8,109 nt of DNA from Paracoccaceae bacterium (GCA_015485015.1 WFUK01000025.1:1-8109), one strand, 5' to 3'; counted from the stretch's first letter, positions 1 through 6,938 are shown. Notes: generated from the letters alone by a model not told the origin. Translations and numbers: made by a program.

Positions 1-884
1 ATCCGGCGCTGGTGCATGGCGGGCCGTTTGCCAATATCGCCCATGGCTGCAATTCGGTGGTGGCCACGCAAACCGCGCTGAAAATCAGCGATTATGTGGT
101 GACAGAAGCGGGATTTGGTGCCGATCTCGGTGCCGAGAAATTTATGAATATCAAATGCCGCAAGGCAGGGATATCACCCGATGTGGTGGTGCTGGTGGCC
201 ACGGTGCGCGCCAGCAAAATGAATGGCGGTGTGGCGCGGGCGGATCTGGGAGAAGAGAATGTGAATGCGGTTATCGAGGGCTGTGCCAATCTTGGTCGGC
301 ATATCGAAAACCTCAAAAGCTTCGGGGTGCCGGTGGTGGTCGCGATCAACCATTTTACTACAGATACTGATGACGAGGTCGAGGCGATTAAAGCCTATGC
401 GCGGGGGCATGGGTCAGAGGCGATATTATGCACCCATTGGGCCGATGGCGGCGCTGGCACGCGGGAATTGGCGGAGCGGGTGGTGGAAATTGCCGAGGCA
501 AATGTTGCACAATTCGCACCTTTATACCCCGATGACATGCCATTATTTGAAAAAATCGAAACTGTGGCCAAAAGGATCTATCGCGCCGATGAAGTGTTGG
601 CCGATAAGAAAATCCGCCAACAGCTTCGGGACTGGGAGGCGGCGGGCTATGGCCATCTGCCGGTTTGCATGGCCAAAACCCAATATAGCTTTTCAACGGA
701 TCCCGATTTGCGCGGTGCCCCTACCGGACATTCATTGCCGGTGCGCGAGGTGCGACTATCGGCCGGAGCCGGATTTATTGTGGTGATCTGTGGTGCGATC
801 ATGACCATGCCCGGCCTTCCGCGCACACCGGCAGCCAAGAGCATCCGGCTCAATGATGCCGGCGAAATCGAGGGTTTGTTTTGA
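1..884 (+). CDS. fhs: Formate-tetrahydrofolate ligase, C-terminal part (5' end outside window)
   Basis: Fhs (10-formyl-THF synthetase) joins formate to tetrahydrofolate using ATP, giving 10-formyl-THF for purine, formyl-Met and C1 metabolism in the cytosol. The frame is open from base 3 and gives 293 residues, about the C-terminal half of a family member of roughly 555 aa. The first in-frame GTG (base 12) is an internal Val, because the family motif [18 protein letters not shown] runs across it. Further family landmarks are the [15 protein letters not shown] stretch, the [10 protein letters not shown] segment, the [11 protein letters not shown] segment, the [12 protein letters not shown] block and the [17 protein letters not shown] block. 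The protein ends in GLF, which is usual for the family. No frameshift is visible. The stop codon overlaps the TTG start of the next gene, so the two are likely translationally coupled. folD follows two genes down and carries out the next steps of the pathway. Confidence 0.97.
   Translation, partial: PALVHGGPFANIAHGCNSVVATQTALKISDYVVTEAGFGADLGAEKFMNIKCRKAGISPDVVVLVATVRASKMNGGVARADLGEENVNAVIEGCANLGRHIENLKSFGVPVVVAINHFTTDTDDEVEAIKAYARGHGSEAILCTHWADGGAGTRELAERVVEIAEANVAQFAPLYPDDMPLFEKIETVAKRIYRADEVLADKKIRQQLRDWEAAGYGHLPVCMAKTQYSFSTDPDLRGAPTGHSLPVREVRLSAGAGFIVVICGAIMTMPGLPRTPAAKSIRLNDAGEIEGLF
870..874 (+). promoter_or_regulatory. Ribosome binding site supporting the TTG start at 881
   Basis: GAGGG lies six bases upstream of TTG 881, inside the last codons of fhs. 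It is the main reason to accept the TTG as the start of the following gene, because no ATG or GTG comes before the signal peptide in that frame. Confidence 0.55.
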
Positions 885-1600
885 TCAGGATATTAACGCT
901 GGCCTTTGCGCTTATTGGCGTGCAGGCCGTGGCGCAGCCTCGCAGCTTTGCCACCAGCTTTGAAAGTGTCGAGGATTTTGACGGGTTTTACATTGTGCCA
1001 CAAAATGACAAGGGCACATCCTCGCATGAACTTTCCCAAGAGCAGGTCCGCTCTGGTCGGTTTGCCCATAAGGGCTGGATGTATGGGGCTAATCGGCGTA
1101 GTAGCTTTTTGGTGAACAATAACCATCGGGGCTATCCAACCATACAGCTTTACAAGCTGGAAGGCGGAGCCTTTAAAACGCCGGTGCGCATTGAATTCTG
1201 GGTGTGGCTGGATATGGAGCTGAAACCGGGGGAGTGGTTTAGCTTTGCCACCCTTGACCATACCACCCGCGACACATGGGACCCTGTTTTGGTAAACCTG
1301 AGCGACCAGGGCTTTGTGCATTTAATGCATGTGCCCGAGAATGGCGAGGCGGAATATCGCTTCCAGACGGATAGCCTGCGGTTTCCGATGCGCGAATGGG
1401 TGAAGCTGGAGGTCGAGCTGCATTTTGATGCGGAAAACGGCTATGCCAAGGTGTGGCAAAACGGCAGTCTGGTTTCCGAAGCACCGGTGACAAAGGGGGA
1501 CGGGCTGTTTACGCAGGCGCATTTTGGGCTATATGCTCCCCCTTCAATGACCGAGGGTGTTGTGTATAATGATGATCTGGTTATTACCGAGATAAACTGA
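881..1600 (+). CDS. Exported protein of unknown function, probable concanavalin-like jelly-roll
   Basis: I do not recognise a named family member. The 239-aa product starts at TTG, in the overlap TTGA with the fhs stop. Residues 1-18 form a Sec signal peptide: MIR, a hydrophobic core, then AVA before Gln19, so the mature protein should be periplasmic or secreted. The rest has no membrane segment and no Cys, and is rich in alternating aromatic/hydrophobic strands. The stretches [10 protein letters not shown] (103-112), [20 protein letters not shown] (171-190) with VWQNGSLV (191-198), and HFGLYAPPS (214-222) with YNDDLVI (229-235) resemble the strand pattern of LamG or polysaccharide-lyase-like beta-sandwiches ending in a D-D-hydrophobic motif. 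That fold call is inference; catalytic residues cannot be assigned. It sits between two folate genes with tight spacing, so it is probably co-transcribed, but it has no obvious role in C1 metabolism. An extracellular glycan-binding or glycan-cleaving role is one possibility. Confidence 0.8.
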   Translation: MIRILTLAFALIGVQAVAQPRSFATSFESVEDFDGFYIVPQNDKGTSSHELSQEQVRSGRFAHKGWMYGANRRSSFLVNNNHRGYPTIQLYKLEGGAFKTPVRIEFWVWLDMELKPGEWFSFATLDHTTRDTWDPVLVNLSDQGFVHLMHVPENGEAEYRFQTDSLRFPMREWVKLEVELHFDAENGYAKVWQNGSLVSEAPVTKGDGLFTQAHFGLYAPPSMTEGVVYNDDLVITEIN

Positions 1601-1604
1601 ATTT

Positions 1605-1608
1605 GGAG
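1605..1608 (+). promoter_or_regulatory. Ribosome binding site of folD
   Basis: GGAG lies seven bases before ATG 1616, in the 15-base gap after the exported-protein gene. It fixes the folD start and supports independent loading of ribosomes on this cistron. Confidence 0.6.
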
Positions 1609-1615
1609 CGAGCGG

Positions 1616-2512
1616 ATGGCTGACAGAATCGATGGCAAGGCTTTTGCGGCTACGGTGCGCAAAAAGGTTGCCGAAAATGTAGCGCGGCTGAAAGAGGCGG
1701 GGGTGACCCCTGGTTTGGCGGTGATACTGGTGGGGGAGGATCCGGCGAGCGAGGTTTATGTGCGCAACAAAGGCAAGCAAACCCTTGAGGTCGGCATGAA
1801 CAGCTTTGAGCATAAGCTGGCGGCGGATACCCCGCGCGAAGAGCTGTTGGCCCTGATCGAAAAGCTGAATAAGGATCCGGCAGTGCATGGTATTCTCTGC
1901 CAGTTTCCGGTGCCGGATCACCTTGATGAAGCCGAAATTATTGCGGCGATTGCGCCGGAAAAGGACGTGGACGGGCTGCATGTGCTGAATGCGGGATTGT
2001 TGGCGACGGGGCAAAAGGGGCTGGTTTCCTGCACGCCGCTTGGCTGTTTGATGCTGTTGCGGGATCGGCTCGGGAACCTCTCGGGGCTGAATGCTGTTGT
2101 GGTCGGGCGCTCGAATTTGGTGGGAAAACCCTTGGCGCAGCTGCTATTGCGCGATAGCTGCACCGTAACGATTGCCCATTCGCGCACCAGAGATATCGAG
2201 ACCGTTTGCAAACGGGCGGATATTTTGGTGGCGGCGGTCGGGCGGGCGCAGATGATCGATGCAAGCTGGGTCAAGCCCGGGGCAACGGTGATTGATGTCG
2301 GCATTAATCGAATCGCGGCCCCCGAGCGCGGCGAAGGCCGGATGCGGCTGGTGGGTGATGTGGATTATGATAGCGTGGCCGAGGTGGCGGGCGCGATTAC
2401 CCCTGTTCCTGGCGGGGTAGGGCCGATGACCATCGCCTGCCTGCTGGCCAATACCGTAACGGCGGCTTGCCGCGTAAACGGGCTGGAGGAGCCTGAAGGG
2501 CTGACGGCTTAG
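1616..2512 (+). CDS. folD: Bifunctional methylene-THF dehydrogenase / methenyl-THF cyclohydrolase
   Basis: FolD oxidises 5,10-methylene-THF to 5,10-methenyl-THF with NADP and hydrolyses that to 10-formyl-THF, in the cytosol. The 298 aa is a normal to slightly long family length. Visible landmarks are YVRNKGK at 48-54, with Tyr48 and Lys52 matching the known catalytic Tyr/Lys pair; Gln96 in the QFPVP motif (the family usually has QLPLP); KDVDGLH at 116-122 with Asp119 matching the conserved folate-site Asp; CTPLGCL at 139-145; the Rossmann nucleotide-binding motif GRSNLVGKP at 164-172; VIDVGIN at 225-231; and the family signature [10 protein letters not shown] at 263-272. All key residues are present. 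It starts at ATG with a good ribosome binding site and follows fhs, its pathway partner, with one exported protein between. Its stop is one base from the stop of the converging AAA+ ATPase gene. Confidence 0.98.
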   Translation: MADRIDGKAFAATVRKKVAENVARLKEAGVTPGLAVILVGEDPASEVYVRNKGKQTLEVGMNSFEHKLAADTPREELLALIEKLNKDPAVHGILCQFPVPDHLDEAEIIAAIAPEKDVDGLHVLNAGLLATGQKGLVSCTPLGCLMLLRDRLGNLSGLNAVVVGRSNLVGKPLAQLLLRDSCTVTIAHSRTRDIETVCKRADILVAAVGRAQMIDASWVKPGATVIDVGINRIAAPERGEGRMRLVGDVDYDSVAEVAGAITPVPGGVGPMTIACLLANTVTAACRVNGLEEPEGLTA

Positions 2513-2513
2513 C

Positions 2514-3815
2514 CTAAAGCTGGTTTTGCGAATCTTTGATAAACAGGTGTTCCCATGCCTTGTCGATCAGCCCGATCGACATTTGCGGCTCGATCCCCTC
2601 ATAGCGGCAGTTTGAAATCATCTGCTCGATCAGGAAGCCCGCATGGTAAGCGGCGTATTGGTTGTCTACGGTTGGATATAGCTCCAGCAACAGGTGACTC
2701 AAAACTTCTTCTTTCATTTCAATCGGATAGCGCCCGACCGTCATGATGAAAATCTTGATGAATTCATCGCGGTTCGGGTTTCCGACAAATATTTTATAGT
2801 GGACCCGACGAAGCGCCGCGCCATCAAAAATCTTGTTGGGCGCGAAGTTGGTGGAAAACATAACCTTGGTATCGAAGGGGACGGTGAATTTCTGGCCCGA
2901 TTGCAAGGTGAGAATATCAAAGCCGGATTCCATCGGCACAATCCAGCGGTTGATCAAGGTTTGCGGTGGCGTGGTTTGCCGCCCGAGGTCATCCACAATA
3001 AACACCCCGCCGGAAGATTTTAGCTGAAGCGGGGCTTGATAGGTGCGCGATACCGGATTGAAATTCAGATCCAGCATGTCCATGGTCAATTCGCCACCTG
3101 TGATCACGGTTGGCCGCTGGCACCGCACATAGCGTTGGTCGAATTTCCCGCTCTCCAGCCTTAATTGCCCGGGCTCCGGTGCGCTTTGCTTGACGACTTT
3201 GTGAATGAGCGGATCAAATAGCGAAATAACATTCCCCGCATATTCAAAAAACTCGGGCACATAGATATGGTCGATATAGGTGTCTCGAATACCGTCGGCG
3301 ATGGATGATTTGCCGTTCCCCGGCGGGCCATAAAACAGCACCGAGCGCGGAGAATTTACCGCAGGGCCGAGCTTTTGAAACATTTTATCACTAATAATCA
3401 AATGCCCCATGCTTTTTTCCAACGATTCCCGCGTTACGTTTGCATCGCGAATGGATTGGGCTTTGACCTGCTTGACATAATCATCGAGCGGCACCGGCAG
3501 CGCCCCGATATATTCTGATTGTGCCAAGGCATCAAGCGCGGTGCGGCGGCCAAGATCGGTGAGCTGATAGCGCAGGTTCTTGCTTTCATCGGTGCGGGCC
3601 GCGCCCAGGGTTTCGATCATATTGCTTTCGCGGGTGATTTCCAGCAGCTCTTGCGCTACGGGGACACTGACCCGCAAAGCGTCGGCGACCGTAATTACAT
3701 TATCCAGATTGCGGCGCAGCATGGTCTTTAGCAGGATTTCGCGAAGCAGGGTGACATCTATGCCCAGATCTGCCACGGATTTTGGCATCTTCGGGCTGGG
3801 TGTGGCGCTAATCAT
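2514..3815 (-). CDS. AAA+ ATPase with N-terminal winged-helix-like region
   Basis: The 433-aa protein uses ATP hydrolysis, presumably to remodel a partner; its substrate is unknown. Residues ~20-95 read like a winged helix: an amphipathic run, ITVADALRVSVPVAQELLEI, then YQLTDLGRRTA at 83-93. The AAA+ core follows, with Walker A GPPGNGKS at 163-170, Walker B VFIVDD at 271-276, sensor-1-like FSTN at 320-323, and ALRRVHYKI at 334-342 resembling the arginine-finger region of AAA+ proteins. It lacks the architecture of the Tad secretion ATPase TadA/CpaF. The frame stays open upstream to 3929, but I chose ATG 3815 because GGGGA precedes it by 7 bases and the extra 38 residues look like non-coding translation. 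There is no signal peptide or membrane segment, so it is cytosolic. It is convergent with folD and divergent from the membrane-protein gene at 3923. The class call is secure; a role linked to the nearby tad genes or membrane protein is speculation. Confidence 0.92.
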   Translation of the reverse strand: MISATPSPKMPKSVADLGIDVTLLREILLKTMLRRNLDNVITVADALRVSVPVAQELLEITRESNMIETLGAARTDESKNLRYQLTDLGRRTALDALAQSEYIGALPVPLDDYVKQVKAQSIRDANVTRESLEKSMGHLIISDKMFQKLGPAVNSPRSVLFYGPPGNGKSSIADGIRDTYIDHIYVPEFFEYAGNVISLFDPLIHKVVKQSAPEPGQLRLESGKFDQRYVRCQRPTVITGGELTMDMLDLNFNPVSRTYQAPLQLKSSGGVFIVDDLGRQTTPPQTLINRWIVPMESGFDILTLQSGQKFTVPFDTKVMFSTNFAPNKIFDGAALRRVHYKIFVGNPNRDEFIKIFIMTVGRYPIEMKEEVLSHLLLELYPTVDNQYAAYHAGFLIEQMISNCRYEGIEPQMSIGLIDKAWEHLFIKDSQNQL

Positions 3816-3822
3816 CGGTATT

Positions 3823-3827
3823 TCCCC
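3823..3827 (-). promoter_or_regulatory. Ribosome binding site deciding the AAA+ ATPase start
   Basis: GGGGA on the minus strand lies seven bases upstream of ATG 3815. It supports the internal ATG over the TTG at 3929, which would add 38 residues lacking protein-like composition. Confidence 0.55.
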
Positions 3828-3829
3828 GC

Positions 3830-3835
3830 TATAAT
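3830..3835 (+). promoter_or_regulatory. Candidate -10 box TATAAT for the plus-strand membrane-protein gene
   Basis: A perfect TATAAT consensus lies on the plus strand. The expected transcription start, about seven bases downstream, is near 3842, giving a leader of 80 bases or more before the gene at 3923. The -35 position (about 3807-3812, GCTAAT) does not resemble TTGACA, and there is no extended -10 TG, so an activator may be needed or the match may be chance. The complementary strand reads TATTAT here, but as a -10 for the ATPase gene it would leave almost no leader. Confidence 0.35.
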
Positions 3836-3841
3836 ATGTGC

Positions 3842-3852
3842 TTACAGTGTAA
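3842..3852. promoter_or_regulatory. 11-bp palindrome TTACAGTGTAA, candidate operator
   Basis: TTACA and TGTAA are perfect inverted half-sites around one central base. The palindrome begins at the transcription start predicted from the TATAAT at 3830, and lies 27 bases upstream of the divergent ATPase start codon. That position would let a dimeric regulator act on either gene. The symmetry does not extend beyond 11 bp, and I cannot assign a regulator family. Confidence 0.35.
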
Positions 3853-3922
3853 CGCGCCACCAAGGCTGCTGGCAAGCGGCACGTGAAATCGCAGGTTTTT
3901 TTCTGCTGATGATTGGGTATAG

Positions 3923-5566
3923 TTGCCAAAGTTTATTTTGGAGGGCAAGGATATTTCAGTTCAGCAATCGGCCAGGTTCGCACTATTTTTACTCATTGTT
4001 TTTTCTTTGGAGGCGGCGCTGCTTTTATGGCCGTCAACCTTGGCAATTACGGCGCATGAGGGCGATATCCTGCATATGCTGGACGCGGCCCTGAGAATGG
4101 TGGCCGGCGAGCGCCCGCATGAAGATTTTATGACCCCGATCGGCATATTGGGTTTTGCACCTGTTGCCTGGTTTTTGTCATTGGGGTTCGGGGTTGGCAA
4201 GGCGATGATGCTGTCCAATGTTTTGCTGGCAGGGGTCTTGTTGCCCGCTACGTGGTGGATCGGGGCCAGCCGCCTTACGCTGGCGCAGGCGATATATTTC
4301 GGGCTGATGATGGTGGTGATGCTTACCGCGTTGATCTATGGCGGCGGCGAGACCAAGACCTCGTTTTCGATGTATTATAACCGCTGGGCCTGGGGCATTA
4401 CCTTTTTGATTCTGGCGGCGGCGGTTTTCCCGCCGAAGGTGGATATTTTCGAGCGGATCATCGCTCCGGCTGTGATCGGTGTGGGCATGGCGGCGCTGGC
4501 GATCCTGAAGGTGACGTTTTTTGCGCCGCTGGTGCCTGCGGTTTTGCTCATTTTGCTCTCGCAAAAACAGGTTCGCCTGTTGCTGATGTCGGTTTTGATC
4601 GGGCTTTTGGTGGGCATCGGCCTGATCGGATATTTTGGCTTCGGGTTTTTTCTGGCCTATATGGATGATCTTTTGAAGGTCGCCGCGCCGGGGTCTTCGC
4701 GGCTGTTTCCGGGCTATGGGGTGTCGGAGATTATCGCCAGTCCGGTTTCGATGCTCGGGTCGCTTTCGTTATTGGCCAGCTTGGTTATATTTCGAAAATC
4801 GGGGCACATGCAGTCCGGCTTGATTGTATTTATCCTTGCGCCGGTATTTGTGTATATCACCTATCAAAACTGGGGAAACGACCCGAAGTGGCTGATGTTT
4901 ATGGTTCTATTTCTTTGGGTGAACCTGCCCATGCCGGCCGAGATCGGGGCTTTTGGCCTATCGGCGCGGCAAAGCATTCTGGCCATTCTGGTTGTTGTTG
5001 GCACCATGGCTTTCCCCTCTCTGGAATCGATGCTGATTTCACCCTTCAGATCAGCATTTGGCGCGCGGGAGGGGTTTGTGAAGCTGCCTTTGGCTGATGA
5101 TACCTTGGCCGATCTTTACCTGAAGCGCGGCAAAGTCCTGACCGCGAGGGGGACCCGACCGATAGCAGGGTTTGCCCCTTCTTTGCCACTGCGCGAGCCT
5201 GCGGTGCTGAATGGATATGCGTTTCCGGATTGCCAGAGCGATACATCACCTCTCGCGGTTGCCCTATCGATGGCGCAAGAGATCGAGGCGCAGGGTGATG
5301 CGATTGGAAAGCAGGTTTTGACCGCTGACATTTTAAGTGTTGCATGGCTCTTTGGCGATGTGGAGCGGGTGACCGGCGCTGCCCCGTGGTATTATGGCGA
5401 TGATTCAGGGGTGGCCAATGCGGCGTTTCTATCGGTGCCCATGTGCCCGGTGCGGCAAACATCCCGCAAGCAGATGACCGATCAATTCATTGCCGCAAAT
5501 CTGGAACTGGAGGAGGTTTTCCGCTCGGATATTCAGGTGTTTTATAAGGTATTGCGGGGAGAATAA
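3923..5566 (+). CDS. Polytopic membrane protein, GT-C glycosyltransferase-like; start uncertain
   Basis: I do not recognise a named gene. Counted from TTG 3923 the product is 547 aa. About 11-12 hydrophobic segments lie between residues 18 and 366 (for example 18-42, 74-90, 95-113, 121-139, 153-169, 178-212, 217-247, 272-290, 297-313, 322-337, 350-366), followed by a soluble tail of about 180 residues. The loop after the first membrane segment carries HEGD (45-48) and GERPHEDFMTPIG (62-74). An acidic residue in the first outer loop, plus a P-x-x-D-F-x-x-P-x-G run, is typical of GT-C enzymes that use lipid-linked sugars, so transfer of a sugar to a lipid, glycan or protein is plausible but inferred. 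The start is doubtful: TTG 3923 has only a weak upstream GGG, whereas a strong GGAGGG lies inside the frame at 3940-3945, seven bases before ATT 3953. It is divergent from the AAA+ ATPase and convergent with the tad genes. Confidence 0.85.
   Translation: MPKFILEGKDISVQQSARFALFLLIVFSLEAALLLWPSTLAITAHEGDILHMLDAALRMVAGERPHEDFMTPIGILGFAPVAWFLSLGFGVGKAMMLSNVLLAGVLLPATWWIGASRLTLAQAIYFGLMMVVMLTALIYGGGETKTSFSMYYNRWAWGITFLILAAAVFPPKVDIFERIIAPAVIGVGMAALAILKVTFFAPLVPAVLLILLSQKQVRLLLMSVLIGLLVGIGLIGYFGFGFFLAYMDDLLKVAAPGSSRLFPGYGVSEIIASPVSMLGSLSLLASLVIFRKSGHMQSGLIVFILAPVFVYITYQNWGNDPKWLMFMVLFLWVNLPMPAEIGAFGLSARQSILAILVVVGTMAFPSLESMLISPFRSAFGAREGFVKLPLADDTLADLYLKRGKVLTARGTRPIAGFAPSLPLREPAVLNGYAFPDCQSDTSPLAVALSMAQEIEAQGDAIGKQVLTADILSVAWLFGDVERVTGAAPWYYGDDSGVANAAFLSVPMCPVRQTSRKQMTDQFIAANLELEEVFRSDIQVFYKVLRGE
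3940..3945 (+). promoter_or_regulatory. Strong Shine-Dalgarno-like GGAGGG inside the annotated frame
   Basis: GGAGGG is the best ribosome-binding match near the 5' end of the membrane-protein gene. The in-frame codon seven bases later is ATT 3953, which would give an N-terminus ISVQQSARF leading straight into the first membrane helix. No ATG, GTG or TTG lies in that frame at the right distance. The site may therefore mark a rare ATT start, or it may be coincidental coding sequence. Confidence 0.35.
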
Positions 5567-5578
5567 TTGCGAAAAAGG

Positions 5579-6067
5579 CTAAACCGGCTGCACCAGATGC
5601 GCGGCAAGATAGGTGACGAACCCGCCAGATAGCGCAAAGCCAACCGGAAACCGCCGCCGCCAGCCTTTGCCTTCATAAGATATCCAGCCCTTTGGCACCA
5701 TGCCGGTTTTGCCAAACAGCCAATGGGTGATCACCGTCAGGATTGCGGCCAGAGAAACAAACATCGCAAAGCTCACCAATTGCTGGGTATCGACAAAGGG
5801 GATCAAAGCCGAGGCAAATTTCAAGTCCCCCGCCGGCACCAAGCGGGCGGCAAAAATCGCAAGGCTGGCTAATAGTGCAATAAACCCATAGATAAGGCTG
5901 CGAATATATTCGGAAAAAGGCAGCACCATCGGGCCGATAACGATAAATACAACCACCAAGCTGATCGGGAGTATATTCGGAATTTTCAGAAATTTGAGGT
6001 CGCTCCATGTTGCATATATGCAAAATGGAAAGGTGACGATCAGAAATACAACTGCCCAATATGCCAT
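5579..6067 (-). CDS. cpaA: Prepilin peptidase of the Flp/Tad type (A24 family, CpaA/TadV-like)
   Basis: CpaA/TadV is an inner-membrane aspartic peptidase that cleaves the leader of Flp prepilins and pseudopilins before pilus assembly. I start at ATG 6067, giving 162 aa, the normal length for this short class without the methylase domain. The longer open frame to 6190 lies wholly inside the upstream gene and adds an Arg-rich, non-hydrophobic stretch. The product is almost entirely membrane segments. Asp23 in WSDLKFLKIPN (21-31) and Asp81 in PAGDLK (78-83) are the expected catalytic pair; the second motif has Pro where the family GxGD has its first Gly. A basic region GKGWRRRFPVGFALSGG precedes the last helix, as in related CpaA proteins. 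The start is seven bases after the stop of the TPR lipoprotein gene with only a weak ribosome binding site, so translation is likely coupled. It is the last gene of the tad run and converges on the membrane-protein gene with 12 bases between stops. Confidence 0.9.
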   Translation of the reverse strand: MAYWAVVFLIVTFPFCIYATWSDLKFLKIPNILPISLVVVFIVIGPMVLPFSEYIRSLIYGFIALLASLAIFAARLVPAGDLKFASALIPFVDTQQLVSFAMFVSLAAILTVITHWLFGKTGMVPKGWISYEGKGWRRRFPVGFALSGGFVTYLAAHLVQPV

Positions 6068-6074
6068 GCCGCGC

Positions 6075-6929
6075 CTATAGACTCTGGTTTGCGTTGAGCG
6101 CGCGGAGCGCATCAACCGCGGCTGCAAAATACCGGGGGTGGGTATCAATCGCCCGCTCCAGCAAGCCGCGTGCGATATCGCGATCTTCAAGTTTTACCGC
6201 CTCGCGTGCGGCATAATATAGCAAAATGGCGCGTTCTTCATCGGTCATCGGCACCACGGGAAGGTTATATTCCCGCCGCAGCGCCCGAACGATTACGAGG
6301 TTGGTTTTTGCCGCAAACAGGGAAGGGTCTGCCCGCAAGGCCTGGCGATACAGCTTTTCGGCATTCTCCAGATCCCCACGGCTTTGCTTGGAAAACCCCC
6401 AGTTATTCAGGGTGGAAGCGGGGGTTACGGTAAGTCCGCGTGCGATGTCATAAAAGCTGTCTGCCTTGTCCCATTCTTTGTTATAGTCGGCCACAATGGC
6501 TTCCAGACGGTAGCGCTTAAAGGTTTCAAAAGTCGGTGGGATTGCATCAAGCTGGGCTTCGCCCTCGTCCCACGCGCCGTTGCGGATATAGGCATCGGCC
6601 ATGGCGACGCGATCCTCATTGGTCAGGCTGTCAAGCTCGGCCATGGTTTCGTAAATCAGCACGGCCTCGGCATGTTTTCCGGCTTTGGCCAAGGAAAGCG
6701 CCAAGCCGCGTTTCAGGTCAATGCGGTCTGGCTCTTGCGCCACGGCATTTCTGAAAAAGGCGACCGCCCGTTCGGGGTCGGCAAGGTTCAGCATGATTTC
6801 TGCGGTGTCCGCATCGTTCATGATGTTCAGCTCATCCTGTGGCAGCGCGCGGTCTGCATCTGTGATGTCGCCTTGGCAGGCGCCAAGAAACAGTGCTGAA
6901 AAAAGGAGGGTGAATTTTGTGCTTTGCAT
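6075..6929 (-). CDS. TPR-repeat lipoprotein, TadD-like
   Basis: Probable Flp/Tad pilus assembly lipoprotein; TadD proteins are TPR pilotin-like factors that help the secretin or pilus complex in the periplasm. The 284-aa product starts at ATG with GGGGA four bases upstream. Residues 1-17 are a lipoprotein signal ending in the lipobox LGAC, with Cys18 as the lipid anchor. Gln at +2 (no Asp) suggests outer-membrane sorting by the usual enterobacterial rule, which may not hold here. After an acidic linker come TPR-like helical pairs at about 44-67, 70-102, 105-135, 137-165, 172-205 (NNWGFSKQSRGDLENAEKLY is the clearest) and 232-267. It lies 21 bases after the smaller TPR gene and seven before the prepilin peptidase, in one operon. 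The tadD assignment rests on context and architecture; the repeats alone are not specific. Confidence 0.85.
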   Translation of the reverse strand: MQSTKFTLLFSALFLGACQGDITDADRALPQDELNIMNDADTAEIMLNLADPERAVAFFRNAVAQEPDRIDLKRGLALSLAKAGKHAEAVLIYETMAELDSLTNEDRVAMADAYIRNGAWDEGEAQLDAIPPTFETFKRYRLEAIVADYNKEWDKADSFYDIARGLTVTPASTLNNWGFSKQSRGDLENAEKLYRQALRADPSLFAAKTNLVIVRALRREYNLPVVPMTDEERAILLYYAAREAVKLEDRDIARGLLERAIDTHPRYFAAAVDALRALNANQSL

Positions 6930-6933
6930 CTTA

Positions 6934-6938
6934 TCCCC
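6934..6938 (-). promoter_or_regulatory. Ribosome binding site of the larger TPR lipoprotein
   Basis: GGGGA on the minus strand lies four bases before ATG 6929, in the 21-base gap after the smaller TPR gene. The spacing is short but the match is good. Confidence 0.45.

Larger units (their letters stand above)
3816..3922. promoter_or_regulatory. Divergent intergenic control region
   Basis: These 107 bases are the only sizeable non-coding stretch in the window. They separate the AAA+ ATPase gene from the membrane-protein gene, so both promoters should lie here unless one is inside a coding region. The region holds a perfect plus-strand TATAAT, an 11-bp palindrome beside it, the minus-strand ribosome binding site of the ATPase gene (GGGGA), and a T-tract near 3896-3902 flanked by GCAG and CTGC. 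No convincing -35 box is seen on either strand. No second TTAA half-site arrangement typical of CtrA was found. Confidence 0.6.

Noticed and set aside
265..786. 173-residue open frame on the plus strand
   Set aside because: It overlaps fhs in another frame, and the fhs frame carries the family motifs throughout.
1544..2014. 156-residue open frame on the minus strand
   Set aside because: It is antisense to folD, whose motifs are intact; the composition (many Arg, His, Gln) is typical of a shadow frame.
2481..2514. Possible terminator hairpins near the folD stop (GGCT/AGCC pairs)
   Set aside because: The stems are only about four base pairs, one has a single-base loop, and no T-tract follows on either strand.
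3831..3836. Minus-strand TATTAT as the -10 box of the AAA+ ATPase gene
   Set aside because: The implied start would leave under ten bases of leader and cut into the ribosome binding site; no -35 box is seen.
3891..3906. GCAG, T-tract, CTGC inverted repeat as a terminator
   Set aside because: The four-base stem encloses the T-tract instead of preceding it, and no gene ends here.
3816..3929. N-terminal extension of the AAA+ ATPase to a TTG at 3929 (38 extra residues)
   Set aside because: The composition is unlike a domain, it would overlap the divergent gene, and ATG 3815 has a good ribosome binding site.
4178..4564. 128-residue His/Arg-rich open frame on the minus strand
   Set aside because: It is the complement of membrane-protein codons; the low-complexity H/R/Q composition is an artefact of reading hydrophobic codons backwards.
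6068..6190. N-terminal extension of the prepilin peptidase (41 residues)
   Set aside because: It lies inside the 3' end of the upstream TPR gene, is Arg-rich, and would displace the normal membrane N-terminus; the length from ATG 6067 fits the family.
6384..6899. 171-residue open frame on the plus strand
   Set aside because: It is antisense to the larger TPR lipoprotein, which has a lipobox, repeats and a ribosome site; no independent support.
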